NCBI GenBank assembly: GCA_035492055.1
Contig: DATJJR010000033.1
Span: 1 to 57,820 of the forward strand
DNA from: Ga0074130 sp035492055
Lineage (GTDB): Bacteria > Pseudomonadota > Gammaproteobacteria > Burkholderiales > Rhodocyclaceae
Direction of reading: 5' to 3'
DNA length: 57,820 nt
Part shown: positions 51,600 to 57,820 of the stretch, piece after piece
How the letters are laid out: each line of letters opens with the position of its first letter
Numbering within the stretch: the stretch's first letter is position 1
Notes under the pieces: generated by a model
Told to the model about the DNA's origin: nothing
Database searches by the model: none
Seen by the model: only the letters and a program-made list of their open reading frames with translations
Program-made: the position numbers and the translations under genes

Positions 51600-52831
51600 T
51601 TCACATCTTCGCCAAACGCAGCAGTCATTGCTGCAGCCACGGCAGCAACACGGGCCGCATGCACATGTTGCGGAATCTGTGCCGGATTACTGCACGCTTT
51701 TGCGATCGCGCCGGCGTCGACGCCACGCGCCGCGTCGAGCGCCATCATCATGCGTTGCTTCTGTGGGTAGTAGTCGTCGGCATGACCGAGGCGGCCGCGG
51801 GCATCACATTCGCAGGCCTGCAACATCTGTGAAAAACGCTCCGGCCGACGCAGACCGTCGGCATGTTCGATCATCTTGACCATCGTCTCGGGCCGCAATT
51901 CAGCAGCGCGGTGGATGTCGCCATGGTAGCGCGCCACCAGTCGCGCAAGATCACGACATTCACTCGGCACGCGCAGGCGATCACTGAGTGGCTCGATTAA
52001 TTTCACGCTCGCCGCTTCGTGTCCATGATGTCGCGGCAATACATCCTTGGGTGTCACGCCCTTGCCAAGATCGTGCGTCAGCGCTGCAAAGCGCACCGGC
52101 AACCGTGCATCCAGATGTGCACTCATGTCGACAACCATTTCAACATGTACGCCAGTATCGATTTCCGGATGCCATTCGGCACGTTGCGGCACGCCATAGA
52201 GCGCGTCAACCTCGGGCAGAATGCGTGCCAGCGCGCCGCATTCGCGCAATACGGCAAACATGCGTGACGGTTTTTTCTCCATCAAACCTTTGGCCAGCTC
52301 CTGCCAGACGCGTTCGGCAACAAGTGCATCGACCTCACCGCTGTCGGTCATCCGGCGCATCAAGGTCATGGTTTCCGGTGCAATCGTGAAATCGGCAAAG
52401 CGGGCCGCGAAACGGGCAACGCGCAGAATGCGCACCGGGTCTTCGGCAAACGCAGATGAGACATGGCGCAACACCTTGGCGGCAATGTCGGCACGGCCGC
52501 CGTAAGGGTCGACAAACGCACCTACCTCATCGCATGCAATGGCGTTGACAGTCAGGTCGCGACGACGCAGATCCTCTTCCAGTGTGACGTCGGGCGCAGC
52601 ATGAAATGCGAAGCCTGCATAACCGGGTGCAGTCTTGCGCTCGGTGCGTGCCAGCGCGTATTCCTCGTGTGTATCGGGATGCAGGAACACCGGAAAATCA
52701 CGCCCAACCGGGCGAAACCCTGCACGCACCATCTCCTCCGGCGTGGCACCGACGACGACCCAGTCGCGATCCCTGACGGGCAAGCCCATCAATGCATCGC
52801 GCACGGCACCGCCGACGGCGTAGGTTTTCAT
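51596..52831 (-). CDS. cca: CCA-adding tRNA nucleotidyltransferase
   Basis: Class II nucleotidyltransferase of 411 residues that builds or repairs the tRNA 3' CCA. Nucleotidyltransferase motif: VGGAVRDALMGLPVRDRDWVVVG (with the DxD in RDRDW), then EDLRRRDLTVNAIA, DPVRILRVARFAARF and the C-terminal HD domain (LTHDLGKG), which in E. coli gives phosphatase and phosphodiesterase activity. Length and domain layout agree with the E. coli enzyme. It overlaps slt and bioH by 4 bp. Confidence 0.97.
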   Translation of the reverse strand: MKTYAVGGAVRDALMGLPVRDRDWVVVGATPEEMVRAGFRPVGRDFPVFLHPDTHEEYALARTERKTAPGYAGFAFHAAPDVTLEEDLRRRDLTVNAIACDEVGAFVDPYGGRADIAAKVLRHVSSAFAEDPVRILRVARFAARFADFTIAPETMTLMRRMTDSGEVDALVAERVWQELAKGLMEKKPSRMFAVLRECGALARILPEVDALYGVPQRAEWHPEIDTGVHVEMVVDMSAHLDARLPVRFAALTHDLGKGVTPKDVLPRHHGHEAASVKLIEPLSDRLRVPSECRDLARLVARYHGDIHRAAELRPETMVKMIEHADGLRRPERFSQMLQACECDARGRLGHADDYYPQKQRMMMALDAARGVDAGAIAKACSNPAQIPQHVHAARVAAVAAAMTAAFGEDVK

Positions 52832-54771
52832 GGCAGCACGTCAGCGCCGCTGTCGCCGGCACCCCGAGGCCGCACAACACCGAGACGCTCTTTCAATGAC
52901 TGCGGCTTGCCTTCGAACAGCGCGTCGTAATAGACAGAATTATTCATCACCTTCTTCACGTAATCACGTGTTTCGTTGAACGGAATGCATTCAGTGTAGA
53001 TCGCGCCTTCAAGCGGAACATCGGCACGCCATTTCTTCGCCCGGCCGGGACCGGCGTTGTACGCAGCGGACGCCAGTACCGGATGATCATCGAGACCGTC
53101 CAGCACCATGCGCATGTAGTTGGTGCCGAGCGTGACGTTGGTATCCATGTCCATTGCGTGCTTGGGGTGATAGCCGATCAGACCGATCTTCTTCGCCACC
53201 CAAGCCGCCGTCTTGGGCATCACCTGCATGAGCCCCTGTGCGCCGACACCTGATTTGGCCTGGATCACAAAGCGGCTTTCCTGGCGCATGAGGCCGTACA
53301 CCCAGCCCGGATCGAGCTGGAGCTCAAGCGCCTTGGGTTCAACCTTGTCTCGATACGGCGCAAGATACCGCAGCGAATAATCATGTTGAGTCACCGTACG
53401 ATCGGCGGTATTGATGACACGATCCCAGGCGTTATTGCGGCGTGCCAGTTCCGCTGCAGCAAGCAATTGGCGATCGCTCATGCCGCGCAAACTCCAGTTC
53501 CATTCGCGCACGCCGTCGAGACGGGCATCGACACGAATCAGCGCCAGCGCACGCCGCAACCCTTCGTTGGCCATGGCCTCGCCGATTTCCTTTGGTGTCG
53601 GCGGCGCGGCGCGTGGCGGCAACACAATAGGCTGGCCGATTTCATCAGCGGCAAGACTGCCGTAGAAATTCGGCTGGCCGGCAATACTGCGCCACAGGAC
53701 AACAGCTTCGGCATGTTTGCCCAGCGCATCCAGCGCGCGGCCGTTCCAGTAAATCCAGTCGGGTTCGGCTGCCTGCGTCGACGACATGCGCTGGATCACG
53801 CGCCGCACCGTGCTCCAGTTGCCGGCGCGCAGCGCGGAACGAACCCACCAGGCAAGCTGTTCGTCCGACAGGTTGGCCTGCTCGGCCTTGGCATACCAGC
53901 CCAGCGCCTCGGGCATCAGCTTCTTCGCCGCATCGAGCGCAATCTGTCCCCAGCCGTAAGCACGTTCGCTCGCCGAAAAGTTATTGTCGAACTTCGAGAA
54001 TTGATCGGCAGCCGCAGCAGGATCGTTATCCGAAATAAGATCGATCGTGAACAGCAGAGTTTCACGCTGGCCGCGGTCATTTTTGGCGTCGCTGAAATAC
54101 TTGGCGGGCAGACGTACGAGAAAGCGGATCGGATTATCCACCGTGGCATCCAGCGCACGCGGATCCGGCGCCTGCGCGTCGGGCAGATAGCTCGCAATCC
54201 TCAGTGCAGATTGCGGCTTGCGCAGTTCGAGCAGGCGACGCACGCGCAGCCATAGTGCATCGTTACCCGCCTGACGTGCGAGCAGATCGACGATCGGCTT
54301 GCACGCATCCGGCAAATCCGGTGCCGATGCCCACAAGGGCTTGGCATCATCGAGCACAGCCGCATCATTACCCTGCATGCGCGCCTGCAAGTCGTAGCAC
54401 AGCGCTTCGTTATCAGGCTGCTGCAGCTTCGGATACTCACGCAGCACATCGTCCCAACGGCCACGCTTGCCGAGCGACTTGACCCAATCGGAACGCAAGC
54501 GCTCAGCCGCCAGTGTTCCGGCGTTCAACGACAGGAATTCGGGCACGCCCGGCGGATCATTGTCGATCTGCAAGCGCAGTTGGTAATACACGGCCCACAT
54601 GCGCAGCTCGTTGTCCTGCATCTTGTCGACGGCAAGCGTCACACGCGGAAGATCACCCTTGGCGAAAGCCGTTCGTGCCTGCAGGAAGGCATCGTCGCCC
54701 GGGTTGGCAAAAGCCGTGGCAACACCGAAAGAAAGAAGCAGCGGAAGAAGCTTGGGAATACGAAATTTCAT
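52828..54771 (-). CDS. slt: Soluble lytic murein transglycosylase Slt
   Basis: Periplasmic peptidoglycan-cleaving enzyme of 647 residues. A signal peptide (about 1-22, cleavage after TAFA) leads into a long helical U-domain (about 25-440) and linker, then the C-terminal transglycosylase domain (about 470-640) with catalytic Glu in RQESRFVIQAKSGVGAQGLMQ, the MPKTAAWVAKKIG segment and LASAAYNAGPGRAKKW. Two adjacent ATGs (54774, 54771) precede the signal; neither has a strong ribosome binding site, and I list the second. A longer frame upstream is unsupported. It begins the run slt, cca, bioH, bioC. Confidence 0.93.
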   Translation of the reverse strand: MKFRIPKLLPLLLSFGVATAFANPGDDAFLQARTAFAKGDLPRVTLAVDKMQDNELRMWAVYYQLRLQIDNDPPGVPEFLSLNAGTLAAERLRSDWVKSLGKRGRWDDVLREYPKLQQPDNEALCYDLQARMQGNDAAVLDDAKPLWASAPDLPDACKPIVDLLARQAGNDALWLRVRRLLELRKPQSALRIASYLPDAQAPDPRALDATVDNPIRFLVRLPAKYFSDAKNDRGQRETLLFTIDLISDNDPAAAADQFSKFDNNFSASERAYGWGQIALDAAKKLMPEALGWYAKAEQANLSDEQLAWWVRSALRAGNWSTVRRVIQRMSSTQAAEPDWIYWNGRALDALGKHAEAVVLWRSIAGQPNFYGSLAADEIGQPIVLPPRAAPPTPKEIGEAMANEGLRRALALIRVDARLDGVREWNWSLRGMSDRQLLAAAELARRNNAWDRVINTADRTVTQHDYSLRYLAPYRDKVEPKALELQLDPGWVYGLMRQESRFVIQAKSGVGAQGLMQVMPKTAAWVAKKIGLIGYHPKHAMDMDTNVTLGTNYMRMVLDGLDDHPVLASAAYNAGPGRAKKWRADVPLEGAIYTECIPFNETRDYVKKVMNNSVYYDALFEGKPQSLKERLGVVRPRGAGDSGADVLP

Positions 54772-54930
54772 CATTCGAGAGTAGCACAGCGTCTTTGCCA
54801 AACCATTGCAAACACGGCCCGAAAACCCTGTTTGAACGGGCTTCGTACACACTTGCCAAATTTCCGATCGTGTAGTCTTGTACTTTCTTCAATTGTCACT
54901 TTTCAATACCGTTCATCTGCTCGCGTGAAC

Positions 54931-55512
54931 ATGTCAAAGGAAAACCCAGACGAATTGCGCAAACAATTGCGCCGCCAGTGCATTGCTGCACGTGAAGCGC
55001 TGCCTGCTGTCGAACACGCCGCCTTGTCGGCCCGTATCGCGCAACATGTGTCAGACGAACTGGCGCAACGTCCGCCGGGAATGCTCGCTTTTTGCTGGCC
55101 GTTTCGCGCAGAATTCGATGCACGTTCCTTGGTCACAAGGTTGCTTGATCAAGGTTGGCGCGCTTGCCTGCCGGTGGTCGACGATCGTGCCGCTGATCCC
55201 CGGCCCATGCGCTTTCGCACCTGGGCGCCACAAACACCGATGGCGCCGGATCGACATGGCATCGCCACACCGCAAGCCGGCGACTTCGTCAGGCCCGACG
55301 TGCTGCTGCTGCCGTTCAATGCCATCGATGCACAGGGCTATCGCCTCGGTTATGGTGCCGGCTATTTCGATCGCACCCTCGCGACATTCGACCCAAAGCC
55401 GTACACCCTCGGCATCGGTTTTTCGCTTGGTGTTGTTTCCAGCGTAGTGCCACAGGCGCACGACATCCCGGTGGACTGCATCGTTACCGAGACCGGGATT
55501 TCCCATATCTAA
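54931..55512 (+). CDS. 5-formyltetrahydrofolate cyclo-ligase
   Basis: Protein of 193 residues that converts 5-formyl-THF to 5,10-methenyl-THF with ATP. Family marks are LRKQLRRQCIAAREAL at the N-terminus, PDVLLLPFNAIDAQGYRLGYGAGYFDRTLA (ATP and folate binding, in adjacent motifs) and the late VPQAHDIPVDCIVTE. In many bacteria the 6S RNA gene lies just upstream, but the 156 nt before this gene show no 6S-like structure. ATG at 54931 is chosen; GTG at 54925 is an alternative. It is divergent from slt. Confidence 0.92.
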   Translation: MSKENPDELRKQLRRQCIAAREALPAVEHAALSARIAQHVSDELAQRPPGMLAFCWPFRAEFDARSLVTRLLDQGWRACLPVVDDRAADPRPMRFRTWAPQTPMAPDRHGIATPQAGDFVRPDVLLLPFNAIDAQGYRLGYGAGYFDRTLATFDPKPYTLGIGFSLGVVSSVVPQAHDIPVDCIVTETGISHI

Positions 55513-55571
55513 ACCACGGGATTGAACCCACATCCGCGGCATCAATTTCCTGACCGTAATAGTCGTGCAAT

Positions 55572-55595
55572 ATATTTCCATTATTCTGGAAATAT
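55572..55595. promoter_or_regulatory. ArsR operator
   Basis: ATATTTCCA (55572-55580) and TGGAAATAT (55587-55595) are perfect 9-bp inverted arms with a 6-nt spacer, 20 nt upstream of the arsR ATG. It is an AT-rich dyad of the size bound by ArsR/SmtB dimers, and the only such dyad in the 103-nt promoter region. Confidence 0.75.
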
Positions 55596-55615
55596 TGAAT
55601 TAACGGGCTATCGCC

Positions 55616-55975
55616 ATGAACACGTCCACCGCCGCCGAGTGCCTTGCCGCGCTTGGTCATGAAACCCGCCTCGCCATTTACCGCATGCTGGTCCAGGCGG
55701 GGGGCGAAGGCATGAATGCAGGCGTCATTGGTACGCGCCTCGCGCTGGCGCCGGCAACGCTTTCCTTCCATCTCGCGCATCTGTCTCGCGTCGGCCTTGT
55801 CAGTGCTCGGCCCGATGGCCGCTTCATTTATTACTCCACTGACTACGCTGCCATGAACGCCTTGCTTGGTTTTCTCACCGCCAACTGCTGCCAAGGCAAG
55901 TCGTGTGCCCCGCAGGCTAGCGAAGCCGCCGTACCAAAGAAACGCAAAACCCTCTCAGTCCCGGAAGTTCAATGA
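55616..55975 (+). CDS. arsR: ArsR-family arsenic-responsive repressor, C-terminal cysteine type
   Basis: Winged-helix repressor of 119 residues. The recognition region is LAPATLSFHLAHLSRVGLV, with the wing in RPDGRFIYYS. The E. coli-type sensor motif (CxC in helix 3) is missing; instead three cysteines lie near the C-terminus, Cys91, Cys92 and Cys97 (ANCCQGKSC). This resembles the alternative As(III) site known from the Acidithiobacillus ferrooxidans ArsR. Binding of arsenite or antimonite there should release the operator upstream. It overlaps arsC by 4 bp and is first of a three-gene operon. Confidence 0.93.
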   Translation: MNTSTAAECLAALGHETRLAIYRMLVQAGGEGMNAGVIGTRLALAPATLSFHLAHLSRVGLVSARPDGRFIYYSTDYAAMNALLGFLTANCCQGKSCAPQASEAAVPKKRKTLSVPEVQ

Positions 55976-56478
55976 AAACCTTCAACGTCCTCTTTCTCTG
56001 CACTGGCAATTCCGCGCGCAGCATCATGGCCGAGGCGCTGCTTCATACCTTGGGCCAAGGCCACTTCAATGTATTCAGCGCGGGAAGTCATCCGACCGGA
56101 CACGTCAATCCTTTCGCGATCGAAAAAGTCGGCAGCCTCGGTTATCCCCTCGAAAAACTGCGCTCCAAAAGCTGGGACGAATTCGCCGTCGCCGGCGCAC
56201 CGACAATGGATTTCGTCATCACCGTCTGCGATCAGGCCGGCGGCGAAGTCTGTCCGATATGGCCAGGGCAGCCGATCTCCGCACATTGGGGTTTCCGCGA
56301 TCCCGCTGCAATTCAAGGAAGTGATGAGGAAAAACGCGGGGCTTTCGACGCAGTGTTTCATCAGATCGAATGCCGCGCACGCGCCTTTGCTGCATTGCCC
56401 CTGGCGACACTGGATCGACAGGCAATACAGCAGGAACTCCGCGCCATTGGCGAGCGGCCGGCGAAAGCTCAATCATGA
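55972..56478 (+). CDS. arsC: Arsenate reductase ArsC, low-molecular-weight phosphatase type
   Basis: Protein of 168 residues that reduces arsenate to arsenite. It has the phosphatase-like P-loop FLCTGNSARS with nucleophile Cys, a second cysteine in TVCDQAGGEVCP, and the acid Asp in HWGFRDPAA. This belongs to the thioredoxin or glutaredoxin/mycothiol-coupled LMW-PTP class, unrelated to the small ArsC-like protein at 38994. It lies between the repressor and an aquaglyceroporin, each overlapping by 4 bp, so it feeds arsenite to the channel. Confidence 0.95.
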   Translation: MKTFNVLFLCTGNSARSIMAEALLHTLGQGHFNVFSAGSHPTGHVNPFAIEKVGSLGYPLEKLRSKSWDEFAVAGAPTMDFVITVCDQAGGEVCPIWPGQPISAHWGFRDPAAIQGSDEEKRGAFDAVFHQIECRARAFAALPLATLDRQAIQQELRAIGERPAKAQS

Positions 56479-57125
56479 AACAAAAGCTGCTCGCTGAATG
56501 TTTCGGCACGGCATTGTTGTTGATGATCGTCACCGGGTCCGGCATCAGCGGCGAACGCCTCGCCATGGGCAATACGGCTGTCGCTCTGCTCGCCAACAGC
56601 ATTGCTACCGGTGCCGGACTCTACGTACTTATCACGGTACTCAGTCCGATTTCCGGCGCGCATTTCAATCCGGTGGTGACACTTTTCTGCCATGCAAGAA
56701 AAGCGCTCACGTGGCATGAAGCCGGTGCCTATATCGTGGCGCAAACGTCCGGCGCAGTGATTGGTGTATGGCTCACGCACATGATCTACGCATTGCCTTT
56801 GCTGCAAATTTCGCAAAAACCGCGTAGCGGTATCGCCCAATGGGCATCGGAATTCATTGCCACGCTGTTACTGGTCGGCACAATTCATCTGGCGCAAAAA
56901 CATGCGCGCGAGAAGACTCCGCTTGTAGTCGCTCTTCTTGTCACTGCCGGCTACTGGTTCACGTCTTCAACCTTCTTTGCCAATCCTGCCGTCAGCATTG
57001 CGCGCATGCTGACCGACACTTTTGTTGGCATCCGCCCTGCTGATGTGCCTGGCTTTATCTGCGCGCAATTTGCCGCGCTCACTCTCTTGCTTGCCGTCGT
57101 ACGGCGGCATAGTCAGCAACCCTAG
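56475..57125 (+). CDS. MIP-family channel, arsenite aquaglyceroporin (AqpS-like)
   Basis: Inner-membrane channel of 216 residues with six helices and two half-helix motifs. The first signature reads GAHFNPVVT (NPV in place of NPA) and the second FFANPAVSIAR (NPA). A widened or altered filter is common in channels that pass arsenite or other neutral metalloid acids. In Sinorhizobium meliloti the ars operon uses such a channel (AqpS) in place of an ArsB pump, and no ArsB or ACR3 gene is seen here. The ATG overlaps arsC (ATGA). It should let arsenite made by ArsC leave down its gradient. Confidence 0.9.
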   Translation: MKQKLLAECFGTALLLMIVTGSGISGERLAMGNTAVALLANSIATGAGLYVLITVLSPISGAHFNPVVTLFCHARKALTWHEAGAYIVAQTSGAVIGVWLTHMIYALPLLQISQKPRSGIAQWASEFIATLLLVGTIHLAQKHAREKTPLVVALLVTAGYWFTSSTFFANPAVSIARMLTDTFVGIRPADVPGFICAQFAALTLLLAVVRRHSQQP

Positions 57126-57141
57126 TTTTTATATAAGCATA

Positions 57142-57168
57142 TGCATGCGCCATGAATAAGCGCATGCA
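57142..57168. promoter_or_regulatory. Inverted repeat between ars operon and sulfonate genes
   Basis: TGCATGCGC (57142-57150) and GCGCATGCA (57160-57168) are perfect 9-bp arms with a 9-nt spacer. No U-tract follows on the plus strand, so it may be an operator for the TOBE-ssuE unit (start 80 nt downstream) rather than a terminator. Confidence 0.5.
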
Positions 57169-57247
57169 AAGAAATTCGTTTTCCTGCTAAGCGAGCGGCC
57201 GTAGATTCGCTCCCTCTGTTGAATTTCCAACACTTGGGGAGCAGTTC

Positions 57248-57463
57248 ATGTCCATTCACGCCATCAATGCCCGCAACCAGTTTCGCGGCAAGATCGTCGA
57301 GATCATCGAAGGTTTGGTTGTCTCCGAAGTCGATGTCGAAACGCCGGCCGGCATCGTCACCTCGGTCATCACCACACGCTCGGTTCGCGATCTCAAACTG
57401 ACGGTCGGCACCGAAGTGCTGGCGCTGGTCAAGGCGACCGAAGTGTCGCTGGCCAAAGTGTGA
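57248..57463 (+). CDS. TOBE/Mop-domain protein (SsuF-like)
   Basis: Protein of 71 residues making one TOBE (Mop) domain: NARNQFRGKIVEIIEGLVVSEVDVETPAG, then SVITTRSVRDLKLTVGTEV and a late VKATEVSLAKV. Mop-like proteins bind molybdate or tungstate, but those coded beside ssuE, called SsuF in Pseudomonas putida, are needed for sulfonate use by an unknown mechanism. A GGGGAG site precedes the ATG. The ssuE gene follows after 13 nt, which favours the SsuF reading. Confidence 0.82.
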   Translation: MSIHAINARNQFRGKIVEIIEGLVVSEVDVETPAGIVTSVITTRSVRDLKLTVGTEVLALVKATEVSLAKV

Positions 57464-57476
57464 ACGGAGGCTGATC

Positions 57477-57820
57477 ATGGCCGTCGTCACCATTGCCGGC
57501 AGCCCCGGCGCCAACTCGAAATCGACCGCGCTGCTCGATCTCGCCACGCAACGTCTGCACAGCGAAGGTTTTCGCACCCACAACATCGCCGTGCGTGAAT
57601 TGCCTGCTGCTGAATTGCTCGCGGCCGATACCAAAAACTCCGCCATCGCCGATGCATTGGCGGCTATCGACGCAGCCAGCATCGTCATCATCGCGACGCC
57701 GGTCTACAAGGCCTCGTATTCAGGCCTGCTGAAGACCTTCATCGATCTGCTGCCGCAATTCGGCTTGCGCGGCAAGGCCGTATTGCCCATCGCCACCGGT
57801 GGTAGCAGCGCGCACCTGCT
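57477..57820 (+). CDS. ssuE: NADPH-dependent FMN reductase SsuE, 5' part
   Basis: The first 114 codons are visible; the gene runs off the right edge. A flavodoxin-like fold is clear: MAVVTIAGSPGANSKSTALL (FMN phosphate loop), IVIIATPVYKASYSGLLKTFIDLLPQ and VLPIATGGSSAHL. SsuE supplies reduced FMN to the sulfonate monooxygenase SsuD, releasing sulfite from alkanesulfonates during sulfur starvation. A TOBE protein lies directly upstream; ssuA, D, C and B would be expected beyond the window. Confidence 0.9.
   Translation, partial: MAVVTIAGSPGANSKSTALLDLATQRLHSEGFRTHNIAVRELPAAELLAADTKNSAIADALAAIDAASIVIIATPVYKASYSGLLKTFIDLLPQFGLRGKAVLPIATGGSSAHL

Noticed and set aside
54775..54930. Possible 6S RNA (ssrS) gene before the formyl-THF cyclo-ligase
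   Set aside because: The location is right for 6S RNA in many bacteria, but the 156 nt are too short and show only a small hairpin (GCCCG/CGGGC), not a long duplex with a central bubble. They also have to hold divergent promoters.

Overview
The window looks like a chromosomal segment of a free-living betaproteobacterium (Burkholderiales-like, genus not determined). The grounds are the gene content and order: rsmB next to a DUF4390 gene and an NtrY/NtrX-type pair, a kinase-PP2C-rph-rdgB-hemW run, glyA-nrdR-ribD, and a TctE-type sensor. GC content is moderate to high throughout. I see no phage, insertion sequence, CRISPR array, rRNA operon or toxin-antitoxin island. It is mostly housekeeping genes with small adaptive cassettes.

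Layout, left to right. (1) 1-93: N-terminus of an exported protein leaving the window. (2) 327-8408, all minus: a tight eight-gene run read as pmbA, an old-yellow-enzyme reductase, a histidine phosphatase, glyA, nrdR, ribD, response regulator, TctE-like kinase, closed by a terminator. (3) 8448-9628: darP(yjgA)-mog. (4) 9768-10619: bfr and bfd (iron storage and release), with a good Fur box ahead of bfd. (5) 10797-15562: a complete branched-chain amino acid ABC importer livKHMGF with two stem-loops between livK and livH. (6) 15582-20574: a membrane GGDEF-EAL protein, a ferredoxin-type reductase, an epimerase with a lysine-rich tail, hemJ. (7) 20586-28054: rlmL-like, tauE, rsmB, DUF4390, NtrY-like kinase, and an NtrX-like regulator whose AAA+ domain has lost its ATPase motifs. 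(8) 28067-28182: a 116-bp imperfect palindrome, then an MFS exporter and a large PAS/GAF/GGDEF/EAL protein. (9) 32738-38894: tag, TMEM175-type channel, secreted hydrolase, mutY, purT, flavin reductase, KgtP-like transporter. (10) 38994-42865: a small arsC-like gene, tRNA-Gly(CCC), amtB behind a well-formed sigma-54 promoter, thiG. (11) 42880-49075: an unknown periplasmic protein, trmB, a 33-bp inverted repeat, and the translationally coupled kinase-phosphatase-rph-rdgB-hemW operon. (12) 49237-55512: yicC, then slt-cca-bioH-bioC on the minus strand and a formyl-THF cyclo-ligase. (13) 55572-57125: an arsenic cassette arsR-arsC-aquaglyceroporin with its operator. (14) 57248-57820: a TOBE protein and the start of ssuE, the edge of a sulfonate-utilisation locus.

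Themes. Nitrogen: sigma-54/NtrC-type control of amtB, an NtrYX-like pair, and the Liv importer. Metals: Fur-controlled bfd with bfr, and arsenic efflux through a channel rather than an ArsB pump. RNA maturation: rlmL, rsmB, trmB, rph, cca, yicC. Signalling: two bifunctional c-di-GMP proteins with different I-sites and one Hanks kinase/PP2C pair. Many adjacent genes overlap by exactly 4 bp (ATGA or GTGA), and GTG or TTG starts are frequent.

The points most worth following are the ATPase-dead NtrX-like regulator, the arsenic cassette with a C-terminal cysteine-triad ArsR, the amtB promoter region, and the uncharacterised palindromic repeats. I did not find a clearly new defence or mobile system.
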